A stretch of DNA of 5,228 nt from JBCBAP01 sp038532435 (GTDB lineage: Bacteria; Pseudomonadota; Alphaproteobacteria; Rhodobacterales; Rhodobacteraceae), in assembly GCA_038532435.1 (NCBI GenBank), contig JBCBAP010000123.1, positions 1 to 5,228 of the forward strand, in the 5' to 3' direction. Under the pieces are notes generated by a model, which was not told the origin of the DNA, searched no databases, and worked only from the letters and a program-made list of their open reading frames with translations. A program made the position numbers and the translations under genes. Positions 1 to 5,179 of the stretch are shown one piece after another (the stretch's first letter is position 1; each line of letters starts with the position of its first letter).

Positions 1-1
1 A

Positions 2-1588
2 GACGAGGTAGACGATGCTCTGTGGGCGGAAGCCTGTCGCCGTGCGGCTGCGATCCGCAGATTCCTGGAGTCCAGTTCCAGTGAGTCCACCGTAGCCGAT
101 CTTGCCTCCAAACTGCAGGTGAGCCAAGCGACGACCTACCGCTTGCTGAGACGGTTTCGCACGGACGGAACCGTGATGTCGCTCGTTGAGACCAAGCGCG
201 GACGTCCGACGGGCCATCGCGCTTTGGATGCTCGACGCGAAGAGATCATCGAGAAGGCAATCCGCACGTACTTTCTGAAACCAACCCAGCCGACGGTCTC
301 GCAGTTGGTGCGGGACATTGAAACGGATTGTGCCGCGGCAGGATTGAAGCCACCGCATCGTCGAACGATCGAGCGTCGTCTGGATGACCTAGATCTGCGC
401 CACCGGGCACGACGTCGTGGCGAGACGCGAATCGAGAAAGCGACGATGCCGGTCCCGGGAACACTGAGCACCACTCGACCCCTCGAGATTGTTCAGATCG
501 ATCACACGAAGGCCGACATCTTCGTCGTCGATGAGGAAACCCGCGAACCGATCGGACGGCCCTGGCTGACCCTGGCCATGGATGTCTTCAGCCGCATGGT
601 AACGGGGTTCTACCTGACCATGGACGCGCCATCCCGGCTTTCGACGAGCCTCTGCCTGCTGCATTCGGTTTATGACAAGACTGCCTGGCTGAAAGCGCGC
701 GAGATCGAAGAGCCCTGGCCCGTGGCCGGCCTTCCCAACCGGGTTCATGTTGACAACGGCGCGGATTTCCGGAGCCGCGCCTTCAAGCGTGGCTGCGAGA
801 ATGCAGGCATTGCGATCGACTGGCGGCCGCCGGGTACACCGCGCTTCGGCGGACATATCGAGCGGCTGATCGGCACCCAGATGGGACGGCTGCACCTTCT
901 GCCCGGTACGACCTTCAGCAACGCTCAGGACCTCGCGGAGTATGATTCAAAGAAACATGCGGCGCTGACCTTGCGCGAGTTGGAGCGATATATCGCCCTC
1001 GACATTGTCGGGTCCTATCATCAATCCATCCACAGCTCGCTGAGCCGCCCTCCCCTCGCCGTCTGGCGGGACCATGAAGGTGATATCCCTCTGCGGCTTC
1101 CGGAGGATCGACTGCAGTTCTGGGTCTCTTTCCTGCCGGAACAGGAGCGGACCTTGCGCCCGACCGGCATTCATCTGTTTGATCTGCGCTACTGGTCTCC
1201 CGCGCTCAGCGCCGATGTCGGCCGCACTGAGCGGCGGCTTCTGGTGAAGTATGATCCGCGTGACATGTCGCGCGTGTTCGTGCGGCGGCCCTCGGGCAAC
1301 TTCGTTGAGGCCCGCTACGCGGACCTGACTCTGGCACCCATTTCCCTGCACGAGGCTTTGACGGCGCGTCGCACCCTGCGTGAGAAAGGGCGGCGGGAAG
1401 TCGATAGCCGCGCGGTCGTTAGGACCGCGCTCGAACAGCGGAAGTTGGTTGACGAGGCCGTAATCAAAACCGCTACCGCGCGTCGCGGCAAGGCTCAGCC
1501 GAGGCGGGGCGATGACCTCCGGGACACGGGCACACTCCGTGGTGTCGACTCCAGCAAACCGGTGCCTTTTGTTGAGGACACCGAATGA
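2..1588 (+). CDS. tniA: TniA-type DDE transposase (Mu/Tn7 TnsB family), 5'-truncated by the window edge
   Basis: This is the catalytic transposase of a Tn5053/Tn402-type element, which joins transposon 3' ends to target DNA. The frame is open from base 2, and the 39 codons before the first in-frame GTG (119) read as a normal family N-terminus. The true start is therefore left of the window. The visible part is 528 residues (numbered from base 2). Residues 31-53 (VADLASKLQVSQATTYRLL) form a helix-turn-helix for end binding. Residues 94-131 look like the second DNA-binding helical domain. The integrase core spans about 160-360, with catalytic Asp at 500-502 (VQIDHT), Asp at 752-754 (HVDNGADF) and Glu at 860-862 (GGHIERLIG), a D-35-E spacing. 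A Mu-C-type beta-barrel lies at about 369-440 (KYDPRDMSRVFV). The basic, low-complexity tail after that is probably where TniB is contacted. tniB starts 12 bp downstream, so an operon is likely. Known TniA proteins are about 560 residues, so little is missing. Confidence 0.95.
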   Translation, partial: DEVDDALWAEACRRAAAIRRFLESSSSESTVADLASKLQVSQATTYRLLRRFRTDGTVMSLVETKRGRPTGHRALDARREEIIEKAIRTYFLKPTQPTVSQLVRDIETDCAAAGLKPPHRRTIERRLDDLDLRHRARRRGETRIEKATMPVPGTLSTTRPLEIVQIDHTKADIFVVDEETREPIGRPWLTLAMDVFSRMVTGFYLTMDAPSRLSTSLCLLHSVYDKTAWLKAREIEEPWPVAGLPNRVHVDNGADFRSRAFKRGCENAGIAIDWRPPGTPRFGGHIERLIGTQMGRLHLLPGTTFSNAQDLAEYDSKKHAALTLRELERYIALDIVGSYHQSIHSSLSRPPLAVWRDHEGDIPLRLPEDRLQFWVSFLPEQERTLRPTGIHLFDLRYWSPALSADVGRTERRLLVKYDPRDMSRVFVRRPSGNFVEARYADLTLAPISLHEALTARRTLREKGRREVDSRAVVRTALEQRKLVDEAVIKTATARRGKAQPRRGDDLRDTGTLRGVDSSKPVPFVEDTE

Positions 1589-1600
1589 GCTGGAGCCACA

Positions 1601-2482
1601 ATGACGAACGATCACCCTCATCTGACCGCCGAGGCGGCGGCCCTGCTGTCTGAGTCCCAAGTTGGACGCATTCGCGCTATCAGGTCCCGCCGTTGGGTTC
1701 TCTACCCTCGCGCAAAGCAAGCCCTCGATCGCCTTGAGACGCTCCTTGATCATCCGAGGGGCCCCCGCATGCCGTCTGTCGCGATCTATGGCGACAGCGG
1801 GATGGGCAAGACCATGATCATGCAACGCTTCCGCGATCAGCATCCGCCATGTCTTGACCGCCGGACCGGAATTTTGAAGACACCGGTCCTGGCCATGGAA
1901 ATGGTCAGCCGCCCCGGAGAGCGGCGGTTCTATGGTGAACTGCTTTCCCTCCTCGGCGCGCCCCAAACACCACGGGCCGATATTGCTCAGATGGATCAGG
2001 CGACCATGCGGATCATGAAGGCCATCGGCGTCCAGGTGCTGGTCATCGACGAGGTTCACAACATCCTTGCAGGGACCTATCGAGAGCAACGTATCGTGCT
2101 CAACATGCTGCGCTTTCTCAGCAATCGACTCCAAATCTCACTGGTCTGCTTCGGCGTGAACGACGCCCGGGAGGCCATCGGCGGCGACGTTCAACTTGCG
2201 CGCCGCTTCGAGCAACTCACCCTGAACCGTTGGGCGGCCAATGAGGATTTCGAGACGCTGATCGCGTCGATCCTGCGCAATACTCCATTGCGGCGACCCA
2301 CTGTGCTGACGCCCAAATCGCTTCGGCGCATTCTGCAGATAACGGACGGTATCACGGCGAACATCTTTCAGATGCTGGGCAGCCTTGCGATCGAGGCGAT
2401 CGAAAGCGGTGCCGAACAGATCACCGACAGCGCCGTCGAGGCGTGGGTGCCCGCATTTGATACCGAGGCGGCTTTCGCATGA
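1601..2482 (+). CDS. tniB: TniB, AAA+ ATPase transposition regulator (TnsC-like)
   Basis: This 293-residue ATPase is expected to form ATP-dependent filaments on target DNA and to link the target selector TniQ to the transposase TniA. A Walker A motif is at residues 64-71 (GDSGMGKT). Walker B is at 146-151 (VLVIDE), followed by VHNIL. A sensor-1-like strand is at 180-187 (SLVCFGVN), and the LARRFEQ segment at 199-205 is the usual arginine-finger region. All catalytic features look intact and the length is normal for TniB. The ATG at 1601 has a good ribosome site, TGGAG at 1591-1595, five bases upstream. The tniA stop lies 12 bp before it, and the 3' end overlaps tniQ by 4 bp (ATGA). Co-translation of the three proteins is therefore likely. 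Confidence 0.95.
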   Translation: MTNDHPHLTAEAAALLSESQVGRIRAIRSRRWVLYPRAKQALDRLETLLDHPRGPRMPSVAIYGDSGMGKTMIMQRFRDQHPPCLDRRTGILKTPVLAMEMVSRPGERRFYGELLSLLGAPQTPRADIAQMDQATMRIMKAIGVQVLVIDEVHNILAGTYREQRIVLNMLRFLSNRLQISLVCFGVNDAREAIGGDVQLARRFEQLTLNRWAANEDFETLIASILRNTPLRRPTVLTPKSLRRILQITDGITANIFQMLGSLAIEAIESGAEQITDSAVEAWVPAFDTEAAFA

Positions 2483-3330
2483 CGGGACCCCTGCCCGTCA
2501 CCTTGCCACCCTTGCGCGGCGAACTCCTGTCATCCTGGATCAGTCGCCACGCGGAATTCTATGGGTTTATGCCGTTGACCATGCTCCGCCATGGAGTATC
2601 CGACGCTACGTCGCTTGGGGCGATCGACTGTTCTCTGACGAAAGCCCGGGCGAGACGGATTGCGGAGGTGTTCGGCGTCAGCCCGAAACTTGTTCGCAGC
2701 CTGAGCTTCGCGGATGCCCCAAAAGCCGCTCACCAGTTCATCTCCAAGAGTCCTATGCAGCGCTGCGCGCGTTGCACTCAAACCGATGTCAGCCCACCGC
2801 CAATCCTTCGAAGCGAATTGCAAGGATGGCGGATCACTTGCCCGCACTGTGGGGAACCATACCAGGACAAGACCACACGCGATGGCGATCAGACGCTGGC
2901 ACCTTATCGTGCTGTAGCACGTCGCGGTGAGACACTGCTGCATAACCACGCAGAACGCGGCGCGGAAACATGGTTGCAACCTCTGGAGATTGCGCGCCTG
3001 CTGCTCATGCGCCGCATCCCCAGGCCGCCCCCGAGTGACGGCGATCTTTGGCGCTACCGACTTCTCGGCGCCATCGTTCCCGATTTCGATGCCATACTCG
3101 CCGAGGAGACCTCATTCCCGTACTCGCCAAAACACCCCATCCTGCCGCTACACATCCGTCCCGCCCTCCTGGCAGGCGTGGCGATCATCGACCGCGCAGG
3201 ACCCCCGATGCTGAAGATGCTGCAAGGGCACATGATGGGAGACAACAAAAACCGATTTGCCATGGCGACCGACCATTTGGTAACTCCGGCGACCGAATGG
3301 GGACCACCCCAGCAGTACCAACTCATTTGA
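2479..3330 (+). CDS. tniQ: TniQ family transposition protein, short form with zinc ribbon
   Basis: TniQ (TnsD-related) proteins choose the target and recruit TniB/TnsC. The N-terminus is typical: residues 11-38 include PLRGELLSSWISRHAEFYG and a following ML.HG motif. A zinc ribbon is formed by C96-x2-C99 and C121-x2-C124. The start ATG overlaps the tniB stop (ATGA at 2479-2482), with GAGGCGG at 2465-2471 as a plausible ribosome site. At 283 residues it is much shorter than the roughly 400-residue TniQ of Tn5053, but longer than the roughly 170-residue TniQ of type V-K CRISPR-associated transposons. The missing part is C-terminal. The stop at 3328-3330 lies 15 bp before the first subterminal repeat of the transposon end, so the gene runs right up to the end. 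I see no clear continuation in another frame. It could be a natural short TniQ or a C-terminally trimmed one. Confidence 0.9.
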   Translation: MTGPLPVTLPPLRGELLSSWISRHAEFYGFMPLTMLRHGVSDATSLGAIDCSLTKARARRIAEVFGVSPKLVRSLSFADAPKAAHQFISKSPMQRCARCTQTDVSPPPILRSELQGWRITCPHCGEPYQDKTTRDGDQTLAPYRAVARRGETLLHNHAERGAETWLQPLEIARLLLMRRIPRPPPSDGDLWRYRLLGAIVPDFDAILAEETSFPYSPKHPILPLHIRPALLAGVAIIDRAGPPMLKMLQGHMMGDNKNRFAMATDHLVTPATEWGPPQQYQLI

Positions 3331-3345
3331 GAACTGGACCCAATG

Positions 3346-3365
3346 ATTCTCAGATTAAAGTGCCA
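3346..3365 (+). repeat. Subterminal repeat A, putative TniA-binding site (inner)
   Basis: The 20-bp sequence ATTCTCAGATTAAAGTGCCA matches 3386-3405 at 17 of 20 positions, in the same orientation and exactly 40 bp away. Paired direct repeats just inside a terminus are the usual transposase-binding pattern of Tn7-like ends. The binding role is inferred from position and repetition only. Confidence 0.65.
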
Positions 3366-3385
3366 AAATTCTTCAAAACGACCGC

Positions 3386-3405
3386 ATTCTCACATTTAAG
3401 TGCTA
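3386..3405 (+). repeat. Subterminal repeat B, putative TniA-binding site (outermost)
   Basis: The sequence ATTCTCACATTTAAGTGCTA is the second copy of the repeat at 3346-3365. It ends 7 bp before the putative transposon tip (CGACA, 3408-3412). The outermost transposase site is normally next to the cleavage position, which supports 3412 as the boundary. Confidence 0.65.
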
Positions 3406-3412
3406 GGCGACA

Positions 3413-3707
3413 CCGCCACCAGTTACTCCAGAGCCGAGCAGCGACGATGTTATGATATCGGCGCGATTCCGCTGGTAGCATTAAGCATCATGTCGCCGGG
3501 AATCCAATACATATGGGCGTTCGGAGCGTGTTGATGCGCGTCAAGCGAGGCGTCGATTTTGTAGTTTTGCATTGAGGTGATGACGGCGATCGTCAGCCCA
3601 GGAGTGCAGTGAAAGAGCGCTTCCCTCCGTTCGGTGTCGATGCTTCTGGTTGTCTGATACCGCAGGTCAGAGTTTGAGATCCCATCGAACTCGCAGCCAA
3701 CGATTCC
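3413..3707. other. Gene-poor spacer between the transposon end and the toxin-antitoxin promoter
   Basis: This stretch lies outside the putative transposon tip. I see no recognisable protein, tRNA or clear terminator on either strand. The only long frame apart from shadows is the minus-strand one at 3450-3725, listed separately with low confidence. The stretch may be flanking DNA of the toxin-antitoxin locus or the remnant of an older gene. Confidence 0.5.
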
Positions 3708-3725
3708 TTGACTATTTTGCGTCAT
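3450..3725 (-). CDS. Possible small hypothetical protein (91 codons), doubtful
   Basis: This is an ATG-to-TAA frame on the minus strand, divergent from the antitoxin gene. I do not recognise the product. It is neutral in composition (MTQNSQGIVGCEFDG at the start, YKIDASLDAHQHAPNAH near the middle), with no membrane segment or signal peptide. Codon third positions lean only moderately to G/C, less clearly than in the neighbouring genes. The predicted start has no ribosome-binding site and sits inside the promoter/operator of the antitoxin, so if the gene is real an internal start is more likely. It could be a spurious frame or the remnant of a gene whose neighbourhood was rearranged by transposition. 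Confidence 0.2.
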   Translation of the reverse strand: MTQNSQGIVGCEFDGISNSDLRYQTTRSIDTERREALFHCTPGLTIAVITSMQNYKIDASLDAHQHAPNAHMYWIPGDMMLNATSGIAPIS

Positions 3726-3750
3726 ATGACTATGTATATCGCATCATATG
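3708..3750 (+). promoter_or_regulatory. Promoter and paired operator of the Xre-RES operon
   Basis: TTGACT at 3708-3713 is a good sigma70 -35 box. Seventeen bases later comes the weak -10-like TATGTA (3731-3736). The perfect palindrome GTCATATGAC (3721-3730) fills the end of the promoter spacer. A second TCATATG occurs at 3744-3750. The two copies start 22 bp apart (3722 and 3744), two helical turns, on one face of the DNA. CATATGA 3723-3729 and TCATATG 3744-3750 also form an inverted pair. This is a natural layout for repression by the Xre-type antitoxin, alone or with toxin. GGAG at 3750-3753 is the ribosome site that favours the start at 3760. Confidence 0.55.
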
Positions 3751-3759
3751 GAGATGTCT

Positions 3760-4176
3760 ATGTTGGAACCCGTTCAGTTTGCTCCTGAAAATGGCACCGT
3801 GCAGCCCGTTGCGGAGGCTGACAAAATCACGGCCATCGTCAAGGCGGTCGTCCGCGCTGCAGACGCATGGGGTTTGTCGAACACTGAGGCTGCGGCACTC
3901 TTTGATGTTCCCAGTGCAACGTGGAGCAGAATGAAGGCCGGCACGTACAAAGGCACGCTCGATCAGGACAAAGTCACACGGGCGAGCCTTCTGATCGGTC
4001 TCTTCAAAGGACTCCGGCTCTTGTTTAACGGTCCGTTGACCTATGGCTGGCCGAAAACCGCGAACACCGGCCCTGGATTCAACGGTCGGAGCCCGGTTCA
4101 GGTCATGTGCGATGGCGGCATTCCGGCGATGATGAAGGTCAGGCAGCACATCGATGCGCTCCGGGGCGGTGTGTGA
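3760..4176 (+). CDS. Antitoxin of an Xre-RES toxin-antitoxin pair (MbcA/ParS/Xre family)
   Basis: This protein is expected to bind and block the RES toxin encoded next and to repress their shared promoter. From the chosen start it has 138 residues. Residues 21-60 form the N-terminal Xre-like helix-turn-helix (AWGLSNTEAAALFDVPSATW). Residues 90-138 are the toxin-binding (DUF2384) domain, with the hallmark pattern TYGWPK, then F-GRSPVQVMCDGG, then VRQHIDALRGGV. In this family the C-terminal tail reaches into the toxin's active-site groove. Starts at 3748 and 3754 are also in frame, but only 3760 is well placed (6 bp) after GGAG at 3750-3753. The ATG at 3748 lies inside the second operator. The stop TGA overlaps the toxin's start by 4 bp, as is common for translationally coupled pairs. 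Confidence 0.9.
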   Translation: MLEPVQFAPENGTVQPVAEADKITAIVKAVVRAADAWGLSNTEAAALFDVPSATWSRMKAGTYKGTLDQDKVTRASLLIGLFKGLRLLFNGPLTYGWPKTANTGPGFNGRSPVQVMCDGGIPAMMKVRQHIDALRGGV

Positions 4177-4877
4177 TCCGAGCCGAAGACCTTGACCAAG
4201 TTGACTTCACCGATCCGACGACAATCCGTCTGATCTCGACAGCCTATATCGACGAGCCAGCAATGGCGCCTTTGGCCGACGATGAAGACGATCTGGCAAT
4301 CCTAGAAGAGATTGAAGGGCTGACGTCAGCGCGTCGGACGGTCACGCTTCCGATCCCGGGAGGGCTTGACCCCGCCGAGTTGCTGACCGCGGCGGCCGGG
4401 TATGGATGGACCTACATCAATGCCGCGTTTTGCTACACACGGGCGACAGGCAACCGATTCAACGGCCCGGAACGCGGGGCCTGGTATGCAAGCTACGGCG
4501 AGGACGCGGCCCTCACAGCGCAGGCTGAGGTGTCCTGGCATCTGACGCGCGAGTTGGAAGCAACGGGTGTCTTCGAGAATCTCACGGCCTATCGCGAACT
4601 GCTCGCCGGTTTCACGACGCGACTCCATGATCTGACGGACAGGGCAGGGGAGGAGGTTCTGAGCTCGGACCCGCGCATCGCCTATCCGATCGGCCAAACG
4701 CTTGCGCAGGACGTGCTGGGTTCAGGGGGCAATGGGCTGCTCTACCCCTCGACACGCCGAGACGGCGGGCGCTGCCTCGTCGCGTTTCGTCCGCACTTGG
4801 TCCAGAACGTCCGCCAAGGCGATACGTGGACCTTTGTTTGGAGAGGAGAGGCCAATCCCGAAATCACGCACACGTAG
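4173..4877 (+). CDS. RES-domain toxin (NAD+-degrading family)
   Basis: RES toxins of Xre-RES pairs deplete cellular NAD+ and stop growth. The family is named for conserved Arg, Glu and Ser. Using the GTG at 4173, which overlaps the antitoxin stop (GTGA), the protein has 234 residues. A G-rich stretch CGGGGCGG (4162-4169) just upstream may help ribosomes bind. The next upstream ATG (4107) lies well inside the antitoxin gene and is less likely. Conserved positions are R95 (TGNRFNG), Y105 (WYAS), E119 (AQAEVSWH) and S193 (LYPSTRRDGGRCLVAF). All are present, so the toxin looks intact. The first 80 or so residues are longer than in the minimal RES fold and are acidic around 35-48. Toxicity and NAD+ loss are known of the family, not shown here. 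Confidence 0.9.
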   Translation: MIRAEDLDQVDFTDPTTIRLISTAYIDEPAMAPLADDEDDLAILEEIEGLTSARRTVTLPIPGGLDPAELLTAAAGYGWTYINAAFCYTRATGNRFNGPERGAWYASYGEDAALTAQAEVSWHLTRELEATGVFENLTAYRELLAGFTTRLHDLTDRAGEEVLSSDPRIAYPIGQTLAQDVLGSGGNGLLYPSTRRDGGRCLVAFRPHLVQNVRQGDTWTFVWRGEANPEITHT

Positions 4878-4918
4878 CAATCTCACCAGCAGCGCGTCGG
4901 GCGGAGAGTGTGAATTCG

Positions 4919-4956
4919 CCGCTTTGCAGCGAGAATCTTCAGAAGCCGCAAAGCGG
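4919..4956. repeat. Inverted repeat, 9-bp perfect arms with 20-nt loop
   Basis: CCGCTTTGC (4919-4927) is perfectly complementary to GCAAAGCGG (4948-4956). The structure lies 41 bp after the RES stop. No T-run follows (GACTTTGAATG), so it is a weak candidate for an intrinsic terminator of the toxin-antitoxin operon. Palindromes built on GCAAAGCGGAC are, as far as I recall, frequent between genes in alphaproteobacteria, so this may be a dispersed REP-like element. Confidence 0.5.
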
Positions 4957-4988
4957 ACTTTGAATGCCGAGCAGTCTGGCCGGTCTTG

Positions 4989-5156
4989 TTTCGGGTTTGG
5001 CCGCGAGGCTTCTTCTGCTAGAACGATGTAATCGTTCGGGTTATCGCCCACTTCGTCCGGGTTTGGCCGCGAGGCTTCTTCTGCTAGAACTTCTGGAGCG
5101 CACTGGTGACATGCCAAATGGTCCGGGTTTGGCCGCGAGGCTTCTTCTGCTAGAAC
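4989..5156 (-). CRISPR. Short CRISPR-like array: three 36-bp repeats, two 30-bp spacers, no cas gene in view
   Basis: The repeats are at 4989-5024, 5055-5090 and 5122-1 bp earlier, that is 5121-5156, with an exact 66-bp period. Copies two and three are identical over 36 bp (GTCCGGGTTTGG... to ...CTGCTAGAAC). Copy one differs only at 4989 and 4991. The spacers, 5025-5054 and 5091-5120, are both 30 bp and unrelated to each other. Each repeat has a short GCC-GCGA-GGC stem with a tetraloop. Degeneration at the outer edge of the left copy suggests that it is the leader-distal repeat, so the array would be read on the minus strand, where the repeat begins GTTCTAGC and ends CGGAC. A 36/30 layout with a GTT-TAGC start resembles type II (Cas9) repeats, and type V is also possible. 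No AT-rich leader, tracrRNA or cas gene is seen. With three copies only, another kind of dispersed 36-bp repeat is not excluded. Confidence 0.75.
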
Positions 5157-5179
5157 GGATCTCGTCCTCACCCTGGATC

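Larger units (their letters stand above)
1..3412 (+). mobile_element. Tn5053/Tn402-like (Tn7-superfamily) transposon, right-hand portion
   Basis: The tniA-tniB-tniQ operon fills this stretch and is followed immediately by what looks like the element's terminus. Base 3412 is the last base of CGACA, so the end reads TGTCGCCTAGCAC inward on the minus strand. The Tn5053 family has TG-starting ends, several transposase-binding repeats inside each end and 5-bp target duplications. The left end and any cargo lie outside the window, so the flanking duplication cannot be checked here. The five bases just outside are CCGCC (3413-3417). No resolvase gene (tniR) or res site is visible between tniQ and the end, unlike Tn5053. 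The element may be a minimal tniABQ transposon, or it may carry its cargo on the tniA side. Confidence 0.7.

Noticed and set aside
119..121. GTG as the start of tniA
   Set aside because: The frame is open upstream to base 2 and the 39 residues before it (including VADLASKLQ) complete the helix-turn-helix, so the gene begins outside the window.
947..2134. Long minus-strand open frame of 395 codons opposite tniA and tniB
   Set aside because: It is antisense to two clearly recognised genes and its translation has no domain-like pattern. Such frames are common in GC-rich DNA.
2385..2930. Plus-strand frame of 181 codons across the tniB-tniQ junction, with other frames at 2530-2979(-), 3048-3455 and 3650-3934
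   Set aside because: These are out-of-frame shadows of tniB, tniQ and the antitoxin, with skewed Arg/Pro/Ser-rich translations and no motifs.
4107..4172. Upstream ATG extension of the RES toxin gene
   Set aside because: It would overlap the antitoxin's conserved C-terminal domain by 70 bp and adds MRWRHSGDDEGQAAH, an out-of-frame reading of that domain. The GTG at 4173 coupled to the antitoxin stop is far more natural.
4928..4956. tracrRNA-like anti-repeat upstream of the array
   Set aside because: Only AGAAGCC (4941-4947) matches the minus-strand repeat continuously. There is no extended complementarity, promoter or terminator.
4989..5156. Integron attC cassette array or transposase-binding sites as an explanation of the 36-bp repeats
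   Set aside because: attC sites are imperfect palindromes separated by cassette genes, and Tn7-like binding sites are about 20 bp. Here 36 bp are identical at fixed 66-bp spacing, unlike the ATTCTCA repeats at 3346-3405.
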